This document shows positions 24,376 through 33,310 of a stretch of DNA of 44,047 nucleotides, piece by piece. Position 1 is the stretch's first letter. Every line of letters starts with the position of its first letter. The notes under the pieces are model-generated. The model was not told the origin of the DNA. It saw only the letters and a program-made list of their open reading frames with translations, and made no database searches. Origin of the DNA: Burkholderiales bacterium (GTDB lineage Bacteria > Pseudomonadota > Gammaproteobacteria > Burkholderiales > Burkholderiaceae_C); the NCBI GenBank assembly GCA_016213265.1, contig JACRBA010000103.1, forward strand, positions 1 to 44,047, given 5' to 3'. The position numbers and the translations under genes are program-made.

Positions 24376-25302
24376 ATGTCGGACCGCTCGCCCCTGCCCT
24401 GCCCCGACCCGCTGACACGCGCGCCGCGGGCCCAGCCCCTGCCCGGCCTGCCGCCAGCCGACCGGCTGCACCGCGCGCCGCCGGCCCTGCAGGGGGCGCT
24501 GGTGGCCATCCTCTGCCGCGACAACCGCCCGCTCGGGCTGGACGACGCCCAGCGGCTGTCGCACTTCCCCGCCTCGCCGCTGCTGGGGCTGTCGTGGTAC
24601 CAGGGCGGCGTGCCTTATGGCCTGGTGGGGCGCGACGGTCGCTGGACGCCGTTCGATGCACCGGTGGTCGTCTCGGGCAGCCAATCGCAGCCGGTGGTGA
24701 GCTGGGCGCCGGCCAATGGCCGTGGCGGCATGCTGTGCTTCACCGCCGAGGTGGCGCGCAGCCTCTTCGGCCTGGACCCGGCCGCGCTGGTGGACCGCTT
24801 CGTGCCGGCCCCTGCCGTGCTCGGCCCCGGCTGGGCGCCGCTGCTGGACGCGCTGCTGACGGCCCCCGACGACGACGCCACGCTCGCCGCGCTGCTGCAG
24901 CACCTGGCGCCGCGCTGGCAGGCGCTGCACGGCCGCACGGGCGACGCGCCGTCGCTGCGTCAGCTGGGCCGCCACTGGGTTGACCGGCTCGCCTGGCAGG
25001 CCCACGAATGGCGCCGCACGCACAGCCCGCGCCAGGTGGAGCGGCGCATCAAGGCGCACAGCGGCCGCTCGCTGCGCGACTGGCAGGCGCTGGTGCGCAC
25101 CGAGGGCGTGTTCTTCGCCGCGCGCGAGCGCCACGAGGCGGGCCAGCCCTTCGACTGGGCCGGCCTGGCGCAGGAAGAAGGCTTCGCCGACCAGGCCCAC
25201 CTGGTGCGCACGGCGCGGCGCATCACCGGCTTCACGCCCGGCGAGTTCGCGCAGCGCTTCGTCGAGGACGAATCCTTCTGGCTCTACCGGCTGTGGGTGT
25301 GA
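24376..25302 (+). CDS. AraC-family transcriptional regulator, divergent from the P450 gene
   Basis: The 308-aa protein has a C-terminal AraC-type double helix-turn-helix, visible as QVERRIKAHSGRSLRDWQ and EEGFADQAHLVRTARRITGFTPGEFAQRF. The N-terminal 190 residues resemble the cupin-like sensory half seen in uncharacterised AraC regulators (HFPASPLLGLSWYQGG, VVSGSQSQPVVSW). The start is the ATG at 24376. No good ribosome site is visible, so leaderless translation is possible. Head-to-head position with the P450 gene and a 27-nt gap means both promoters overlap, typical of a dedicated regulator-target pair. Confidence 0.88.
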   Translation: MSDRSPLPCPDPLTRAPRAQPLPGLPPADRLHRAPPALQGALVAILCRDNRPLGLDDAQRLSHFPASPLLGLSWYQGGVPYGLVGRDGRWTPFDAPVVVSGSQSQPVVSWAPANGRGGMLCFTAEVARSLFGLDPAALVDRFVPAPAVLGPGWAPLLDALLTAPDDDATLAALLQHLAPRWQALHGRTGDAPSLRQLGRHWVDRLAWQAHEWRRTHSPRQVERRIKAHSGRSLRDWQALVRTEGVFFAARERHEAGQPFDWAGLAQEEGFADQAHLVRTARRITGFTPGEFAQRFVEDESFWLYRLWV

Positions 25303-25413
25303 GCGAGCGCGCCGGCAGGCGCCGCTGAAGCGGGTGATCGCACCGGCGGGCGCGGGGTTTGCCATGCAGGCCCCGGCGCCACCACCGGCGCCCGACCACC
25401 CGGAGCCCCGCCC

Positions 25414-27820
<2,407 letters not shown>

Positions 27821-27822
<2 letters not shown>

Positions 27823-27839
27823 GCGAAAGAGACCCGCTC
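27821..27839 (+). terminator. Weak hairpin at the katE stop
   Basis: GAGCG pairs with CGCTC across a 9-nt loop, overlapping the katE stop codon and followed by only two T. An alternative stem AAGAG/CTCTT exists in the same place. A weak terminator at best. Confidence 0.25.
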
Positions 27840-28135
27840 TTCACGCGACGTCATCAGACGCGGTGTGCAGTTGCACACTGCGTTGCACAGCCCAACCGGC
27901 TGAAGTCCTACGCAAAGCGGGAGGGCATGTGATTGCGCACGCTTAATAGACAGGCGGCACTCCGAAGGAACGAAAGTTGCGCCCACTTGCCCGCCGAGTC
28001 AAACAGCCCGAAAGCGGGTTCCCCCAAACAACATCGCCACTTGCGTGCCCCCGGCACTTACGGGCGCACAAAGTTGGGCAAGCCAGGCAGCCTAATATCC
28101 AAGAGCCAATGCGACACCTTCTCAACTGCCAGAAG
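27823..28135. other. Gene-free junction between katE and the low-GC defence island
   Basis: This 313-base stretch marks the change from about 70% GC to about half. I see no credible gene: short ORFs on both strands lack ribosome sites and recognisable content. It holds the palindrome at 27863-27878, GTTGCACA repeats, small hairpins such as CCCG-AAAG-CGGG near 28008-28019 and GTGCC-CCC-GGCAC near 28046-28058. No clear T-run terminator for either flanking gene is visible. No tRNA remnant, integrase fragment or flanking direct repeat was found. Confidence 0.6.
27863..27878. repeat. Perfect palindrome GTGTGCA-GT-TGCACAC with an extra half-site
   Basis: Seven-base arms are separated by 2 bases, and GTTGCACA occurs at 27870-27877 and again 12 bases later at 27882-27889. 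Operator-like or a recombination scar; no binding protein can be named. Confidence 0.5.
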
Positions 28136-29323
28136 TCACAACCTCGTAAATATACTATTGAACAGTAGTAAAGCAATTGCGACATAGACGAATGCTTTCA
28201 CCGCCCCCGCCCCGCAAACAATTCTCTCCACCACCCCATCGAGGAGAAGCGAGTATCTTCGCTTATCCACATGAACTATATTCCTTGAGTCTTCCAACAG
28301 CGGGACCCAGTACTTTTCCATGAACGAATCACCGTAGAAATAGCAGCTGTGCCCGCCTTGGTGGAATCTATTTACCAAAGAATCGCCAGTGAAACCGTGG
28401 AATCCACCTTTACCGGCCATTCCAGTACCCACGACAAAAGCCTTGCTCAACCATAAAACGAAATCTCTATCCGCACACTCATTGACCACAGTTGGGGTGT
28501 ACTTCGCGTTTGCGAAAAACGAGCGCCAGTCAAACCTCTCAGGCAGAACGCTCCCACACAAAATCAAAAGGAAGACTGGATGCTTTTCCCCTGCCACCGC
28601 AAAACGCCGGAGAGCTCTAGCCACAAGATACGTCCCAAAGCTATGAGCCACTATCGCAAATTTCTGACCGTGCTCAGCATCCCAAAGGTGCTCCAAATGG
28701 CCATATAGTCGCTGAACCTCTCTCTCTCGTAGCCAAGGCACAAAAAACGCGAGGGACGAGAAGTATCCGTACTTATAGGCGCTAAACCCGACAGAATCCA
28801 AGCGCCGCCCCACCAAAGACTGAAGGCGCGTCTGCCACTGGCCGAAGGTCCTGATGCCGTGCACAGTCAGTACATGAATAGGGGTCGCCGCATGATGACG
28901 CGCCAACTTACTCGACGCAGTGTAAAATATAGCATCGTGGATCCGTTCTTTCCATTCACTACTGCCGCGGGGCGCCGCTACAACTGCAAAACAGTACTGG
29001 TTGAATTCCTCCTGGAACTTGCCCAGATCCTCGATGTAGGCAGTTATACCAATCACCTTCTCCGGTTTCTTAAGCCGCACGGATCGCTGAATCTCTCGAA
29101 GCAACTCTATAGATTTCAACGCTGAGGCCCGCTCACCCGTCCGCTTCGGGAGAACCACATCAAGCACAAGCACATCGAAATAGGTGGACCGGAGCAGTGA
29201 TCTTGCCTCATCAACGCAGCCCGCGACCACCACCTGTTCCTCATCGAAGTTGTCGTTGCGAGTCAAGTGGCACACAAGTGAGCCGGTACGCGCAGTGTCA
29301 TCGTCAACTATTAGTATCTTCAT
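28136..29323 (-). CDS. Detocs-like effector: receiver domain fused to alpha/beta serine hydrolase with C-terminal membrane helix (DtcC-like)
   Basis: The 395-aa protein has three parts. Residues 1-135 form a receiver: acidic residues in MKILIVDDD (Asp7, Asp8), likely phosphoacceptor Asp55 in VLVLDVVLP, Thr94 in IGITAY. Residues 148-345 form an alpha/beta hydrolase: oxyanion HGIRTFGQW (His155), nucleophile Ser228 in VAHSFGTYLVA, candidate acid Asp285/Asp287 in NECADRDF, candidate His325 in QGGHSCYF. Residues about 373-391 form a membrane helix (AVKAFVYVAIALLLFNSIF). In Detocs, DtcC is a receiver fused to a PNP-type nucleosidase that destroys ATP; here a hydrolase takes its place, suggesting attack on membrane lipid or another ester. 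The start at 29323 overlaps the preceding gene by 20 nt. A longer frame upstream adds only shadow of that gene. Codon use and GC differ from the surrounding chromosome. Confidence 0.85.
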   Translation of the reverse strand: MKILIVDDDTARTGSLVCHLTRNDNFDEEQVVVAGCVDEARSLLRSTYFDVLVLDVVLPKRTGERASALKSIELLREIQRSVRLKKPEKVIGITAYIEDLGKFQEEFNQYCFAVVAAPRGSSEWKERIHDAIFYTASSKLARHHAATPIHVLTVHGIRTFGQWQTRLQSLVGRRLDSVGFSAYKYGYFSSLAFFVPWLREREVQRLYGHLEHLWDAEHGQKFAIVAHSFGTYLVARALRRFAVAGEKHPVFLLILCGSVLPERFDWRSFFANAKYTPTVVNECADRDFVLWLSKAFVVGTGMAGKGGFHGFTGDSLVNRFHQGGHSCYFYGDSFMEKYWVPLLEDSRNIVHVDKRRYSLLLDGVVERIVCGAGAVKAFVYVAIALLLFNSIFTRL

Positions 29324-29783
29324 ATAGGGCGGCGTGCAGGAGTTCACCCAATTCGTCCTTCCAACTCGTCTTAGAGCTGTCGTAGAAAAGCATACCCACG
29401 AACGCCGCTCCACACTCCTCTCGAAGCTTCTCCATCAAAGTATCGAACGAGAAGGAGTTTCCGCGATCACTGAACGATTCAAATTGGGTAATGAATATCA
29501 GAGGCGTTCTCAGACCTCTCCGGACAATTTTCCTAGCGATCTCCCTCCCGCCAAACGGCCGAAACTTTCCTGCAGCGGCCGCAGGGGATTTATCGTAGGT
29601 TGGAAGGCTCATGTCAATTAGCAGCACATCGTATTCGCACGCATCAACTGCTCGGCAACCAGAGGCGAAGGATCCAGCCTCGCGAATATGGATCTGTGGA
29701 TAAAGCGCCTTGATGTGCTCGACCACCTTCGCCCTCTTGTGAGGGCTATCCTCAATCAAAAGCAGCCGCTTCGTCTCCGTCAT
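29304..29783 (-). CDS. Stand-alone receiver protein, Detocs-like phosphate sink (DtcB-like)
   Basis: The 159-aa protein is a single receiver domain: acidic pair Glu11-Asp12 in LLLIEDSPHKR, phosphoacceptor Asp57 in YDVLLIDMSLP, Thr99 in LIFITQF, and a candidate Lys138 in YDSSKTSWK. There is no DNA-binding or enzyme domain. The loop after Asp57 is long (TYDKSPAAAAGKFRPFGG). In Detocs, DtcB is a receiver that absorbs phosphate from the kinase and so prevents accidental firing of the effector; position between kinase and effector agrees. The ATG at 29783 is chosen because GGAG lies six bases upstream; a TTG five codons earlier lacks this. It overlaps the kinase gene by 32 nt and the effector gene by 20 nt. 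Confidence 0.85.
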   Translation of the reverse strand: MTETKRLLLIEDSPHKRAKVVEHIKALYPQIHIREAGSFASGCRAVDACEYDVLLIDMSLPTYDKSPAAAAGKFRPFGGREIARKIVRRGLRTPLIFITQFESFSDRGNSFSFDTLMEKLREECGAAFVGMLFYDSSKTSWKDELGELLHAALYEDTNS

Positions 29784-32700
29784 ATCTGACTCCAACAATA
29801 AATCGTCCGCCTCGAAGCGTTAGATCGACACTGTTCCCCGGGCCCGTCAAATCCACCAGGGTACGCACCTTGCCGAGCCCACTTCCCCCCTCGGTCCGCA
29901 ATCTTGGGTCCGAAGCCGATACTTCCAGCAGACGTTTCAGATGATGCAGATGGTCGCCCACGGCTTGGAGTTTGGCCTCAGACAGATCGTTCGACACTTC
30001 AATTAGGACTGAATTTTCGTCAGTCACAGAGCCGACGATATTTACATCGGTCGCCAACCCCAGCCCGCTGTGACGGAGGGCGTTATCGAGTAGATTAATT
30101 AGCGCGAGGACAAGCGGCTTGACGGCCTCCCCCTTCACCGGCACCCCCTTTATTTCCGCCGCGATATCAGTGTGGATTGACAGTGAATTGCTTCTAACCT
30201 CCTTGAACGCACTCACTGCTATTCCGATTACGGCCGTCAGGGGCAATGATTCCCTCTCAGCTTCCGAAGATCGTCGGAACCACTCTGATGCTCGGGTTAT
30301 GTCTTCTTTGATATCACTCTTCGTTTGAGCGATCACTCCCATAAGTTCCACCAAGGGAGCTCCCCTCTTCGCATCCGTCACAGCTTCGACCAAGCGTTCG
30401 AAGACTTCATCCATTTCTGACTTGAATTCGACATTCAGACGTTCTCGGATCTGAGACATTACGAGTTCCGTCTTAACCCATAGCCTGCGAATCGCCCGAT
30501 CCAGCAGGTCTTCCGGGCCGCGGCACTCGTCAAGATCTCGTCGAAAATCGTCGAATTCATTCAACTCCAGGTCAAACGCGAAAACTCGCTGATCTTGGCC
30601 AACCTTGCTCCTGATCTTCATCCACTCCTCTGCCTTGGAAACCAACGCATTGAACGCCGAAGAGAACGACTTCAGGGACGAATCAATATCAAACCAAACT
30701 TCATCCAACAGAAAATGATAGCGATCCCTCCAAAACGCGTTAGGCGTGTAGTCACCTTCCGCATTTGATTCCGTGAGGAGATGTCTCTCTTCACATTTCG
30801 ATCTTATAAGGTTGGAAAAGAATCCATGCCTAATCTCAGTGCTGAGGTTCTTATCGAGGCCGTAGCGCTCGTCAAATAGGAAGCTGTGAAGCAACTGGTT
30901 GAACAGACGAATCGCGATAGAATTCTTGCTTCCGGAAAGGTATACAGACGTTGTTTCCTCATCACGCCCTGCGCCATCAAGAAGGGTAATGCGGTCGTCA
31001 TCTTGATTTTTGGCTTGCCTGTATAATAAGAGAGAGGAAGCCACCTCAGGAAGCAATTTGCGCTTAATTGACGTCTCGTCGACATAGATCTTTGCGCTGT
31101 TAAGATCCGATGCGCCCGTATCAACGATAATCTGGCCGACTATCTCTTCCACTTCTCGCATGCGATCGATACTCTCGATCGCTCCTCGTTCGAGGAGGAG
31201 GTCAACGATCAGCAATCTTTCGGCTCGCAAATCATTCAGACTTTCAAAGCAGCCAAGGAAATCTATAACGTCGGGCGTGCATATATCTTTATAGAACAGT
31301 CGCTCAATAGGACTAAGACTTGTTTGACCCATCAGAAGCTCGCTAGGACGCGCAACCTCACGTTGTAGCAAATACTCTTCGAGCATCTCGTTCAGCAAGT
31401 AGTCGCGCCGATTGATACCCTTTTTAGTATGAAAGAATGCAGCAACAAGCGCCTGCAGAGTAATCACACGATTGGAGTCAATATAGTCAATGATTGCCTC
31501 CATCGGGAAGCAAGCATACGACTCGCTATCCATCGTTAAGGTGTCACCGCACAACTCGATTAGGCGCGGTAGGCGATTGTTGACGATGCAGTATTCGGCA
31601 TACAGTTCGATATACTCTCTTCGGAGCGGCGCCTCTTCCTTGTAGAGAGAGAATAGCCGCTCAATCTCTCCGGCCTCAACCATGCTTTCGATCGCCAGCA
31701 CTATTTCTCTCTTCCTACTGCGATAGCGTGGGACTGCGTCATCATCTTCGGAAGAAATGGGCAGGACTCCAGGCTTGCTATCGCCTACAGCAAGCCTCTT
31801 CAATCGGGGCGTAACCTCCCGACTTTCGACCAATGCGAGCGCAGCAATGTATCGACGGTCCTCAGGGTCTCTTTGCAAGGGCGCCGCCATATACAGGGCC
31901 GCTTGAACCTGCCCAGATAGCGTGAGGCCCTTAGTTTGGATTGCGAGCGAAATCGCTTGGTTGGTCGAGTGGTCCTGTGTCGGATCCAAGGATTGGATGC
32001 GCGACAGATGCTCCGTCAACTCCGCCGCGATGCCTCTTCTGTGCGTTAGCTGCGTCAGGCCGGAATATGCCAGCGCCTTAGCAATTACATTAGAGAACGC
32101 CAGAGGGTTCACCAGTTGAGAATACCTTTCCTCGTAAGTTTCAATAACTTCACCATATCTTCCCTTCTCATAGAGTGATAGCAGCGCGGCGCCAGTAGGG
32201 GTCGTCACATGTTCAGGCGTTGAACTGATGAGTGCTATAGCTCGCGTCAGCCGCTCGTCCGAGACCGTCGTACTAAGCGATCGCATAGTTCTAAGCACAT
32301 CGAAGTCCGGCCGAGGAGCTCGGACGTAGATTGCTGGCGACACGGCGCAGAGAATATCTGTTAGCAATATATACTGATCAACAACCGGGAAGAGCTGCAA
32401 TAGTGGAATAGCCGCACAGAAGTCTCGCCAAACCTGCATTCCGGCCGGCGAAAAATATAGTGATATAATCGCCGACAGATCAACATTGCCGGACTCACGA
32501 AACTCTTCCGCCTCTTTCAGGATTACATTTTTTAGCATCAAGGCCGCATCATCCGCATCAGCTATGATCTGAAAGTAGCTGGTGAACGTGGAAACCAGAT
32601 GAGATTTTGCGCGAGCCTTCACGTCGTCACAGAATTTCTGCAACAACTGGCTGTTTCCCTGCCTTGCTAGCGCAAGTATTTTTGTTCTGACGTACCAGAG

Positions 32701-33108
32701 ACTTTCGCCATGCAACTCAGAGAACTTGTCTAGGCATTCAATTGCCTCAATATACCTTCCGCTCAGCAGGTGTGCCTCATAAGTTCCCCGACAGTGTATT
32801 AGTGCCTCAATTGCTCCGCAGCTGTTACTTATATGGCTGCGCGCCATCGCGATATGTCTCGCGGATGGCAGGTCCCGCCTGAAGACTGGCAATGTAGCCA
32901 CCGCCTCAATCGAGCTGCAGTAGGCGGGGAAGAGGGATCTGAACCGCCCTCGCTTCAGAAGGGAGGCGAATTTTTTTTCGAAATCGCCTAGTTGGTACCC
33001 TTCGATGAAGGTTGCCGCGAGGGCGGAATACGCCTTGTCTGGCAACGAAGCCTCAAGCACCGGGTTTGCCAGCCGGTTATAGGAGCGATCTACATGTTTT
33101 GTGGTCAT
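29752..33108 (-). CDS. Large sensor kinase-like protein: helical-repeat N-terminus and HATPase C-terminus (DtcA-like)
   Basis: A 1118-aa protein without membrane segments. The first 700 or so residues look all-helical with TPR/solenoid character (for example YEAHLLSGRYIEAIECLDKF, YEKGRYGEVIETYEERY). A long helical linker (about 820-985) leads to a HATPase domain with N-box LINLLDNALRHSG (Asn1005, Asn1009) and glycine box EGGSGLGKVR (1074-1079). A canonical H-box (SHELRTP-like) is not visible and the usual DxGxG box is replaced by EVSNDLSE. The nearest His candidate is in LSIHTDIAAE. In Detocs, DtcA is the kinase that senses infection and phosphorylates the receivers. The start at 33108 overlaps the stop of a 60-aa ORF (ATGA); no good ribosome site is seen. 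Low GC and an A8 tract near codon 43. Confidence 0.82.
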   Translation of the reverse strand: MTTKHVDRSYNRLANPVLEASLPDKAYSALAATFIEGYQLGDFEKKFASLLKRGRFRSLFPAYCSSIEAVATLPVFRRDLPSARHIAMARSHISNSCGAIEALIHCRGTYEAHLLSGRYIEAIECLDKFSELHGESLWYVRTKILALARQGNSQLLQKFCDDVKARAKSHLVSTFTSYFQIIADADDAALMLKNVILKEAEEFRESGNVDLSAIISLYFSPAGMQVWRDFCAAIPLLQLFPVVDQYILLTDILCAVSPAIYVRAPRPDFDVLRTMRSLSTTVSDERLTRAIALISSTPEHVTTPTGAALLSLYEKGRYGEVIETYEERYSQLVNPLAFSNVIAKALAYSGLTQLTHRRGIAAELTEHLSRIQSLDPTQDHSTNQAISLAIQTKGLTLSGQVQAALYMAAPLQRDPEDRRYIAALALVESREVTPRLKRLAVGDSKPGVLPISSEDDDAVPRYRSRKREIVLAIESMVEAGEIERLFSLYKEEAPLRREYIELYAEYCIVNNRLPRLIELCGDTLTMDSESYACFPMEAIIDYIDSNRVITLQALVAAFFHTKKGINRRDYLLNEMLEEYLLQREVARPSELLMGQTSLSPIERLFYKDICTPDVIDFLGCFESLNDLRAERLLIVDLLLERGAIESIDRMREVEEIVGQIIVDTGASDLNSAKIYVDETSIKRKLLPEVASSLLLYRQAKNQDDDRITLLDGAGRDEETTSVYLSGSKNSIAIRLFNQLLHSFLFDERYGLDKNLSTEIRHGFFSNLIRSKCEERHLLTESNAEGDYTPNAFWRDRYHFLLDEVWFDIDSSLKSFSSAFNALVSKAEEWMKIRSKVGQDQRVFAFDLELNEFDDFRRDLDECRGPEDLLDRAIRRLWVKTELVMSQIRERLNVEFKSEMDEVFERLVEAVTDAKRGAPLVELMGVIAQTKSDIKEDITRASEWFRRSSEAERESLPLTAVIGIAVSAFKEVRSNSLSIHTDIAAEIKGVPVKGEAVKPLVLALINLLDNALRHSGLGLATDVNIVGSVTDENSVLIEVSNDLSEAKLQAVGDHLHHLKRLLEVSASDPRLRTEGGSGLGKVRTLVDLTGPGNSVDLTLRGGRFIVGVRYDGDEAAAFD
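32971..32978 (-). repeat. Homopolymer A8 (coding strand) near the start of the DtcA-like gene
   Basis: Eight A in a row on the coding strand encode part of Glu-Lys-Lys at about residues 44-46. A slip here would frameshift the gene early. Eight is at the low end for phase-variable tracts. Confidence 0.6.
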
Positions 33109-33287
33109 TGGACGAAGGCTTCTTTCCTAGCGTTCATCTCTAGATGCCGGAGGAACTTGAATGGGTCCAGCCCAGCTCTGGCATGCAACTGACTGTGGGA
33201 TGGGCCGACTGGTAGCCACTTTGCTGACAAATTTAACCGATCAACTTGGCTGCTGCTTTGGTTCCCGGTCGCCCAACCACAGAGCAA
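33105..33287 (-). CDS. Possible 60-aa leader ORF overlapping the DtcA-like start
   Basis: A TTG-initiated frame (TTG directly after an in-frame TGA) ends in TGA overlapping the ATG of the DtcA-like gene by the classic ATGA. The product starts CGWATGNQSSSQVDRL and ends LEMNARKEAFVQ. There is no known domain. An internal ATG at 33137 would give a 10-residue leader with the same ending. The DtcA-like gene has no clear ribosome site, so coupled translation from this ORF is plausible. It may equally be chance in a promoter region. Confidence 0.3.
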   Translation of the reverse strand: MLCGWATGNQSSSQVDRLNLSAKWLPVGPSHSQLHARAGLDPFKFLRHLEMNARKEAFVQ

Positions 33288-33310
33288 TCAGCTCCGCCAT
33301 GGTTTCGGTC

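Noticed and set aside
27933-28187. 84-codon frame on the plus strand at the island edge
   Set aside because: No ribosome site or motif, and it runs antisense into the end of the effector gene.
28136-29323. PNP (ATP nucleosidase) effector
   Set aside because: No PNP-type motifs are visible; the enzyme half has HGI and AHSFG motifs of an alpha/beta hydrolase.
28136-33108. Ordinary two-component system reading of the island
   Set aside because: No DNA-binding output domain is present, there are two receivers of which one is bare and one carries a hydrolase, and the kinase has no transmembrane sensor; the Detocs-like reading explains more.
27890-33278. GCCCAACC at 27890-27897 and 33271-33278 as attachment-site direct repeats
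   Set aside because: Eight identical bases in two windows of a few hundred bases are expected by chance; flanks do not match and there is no integrase.
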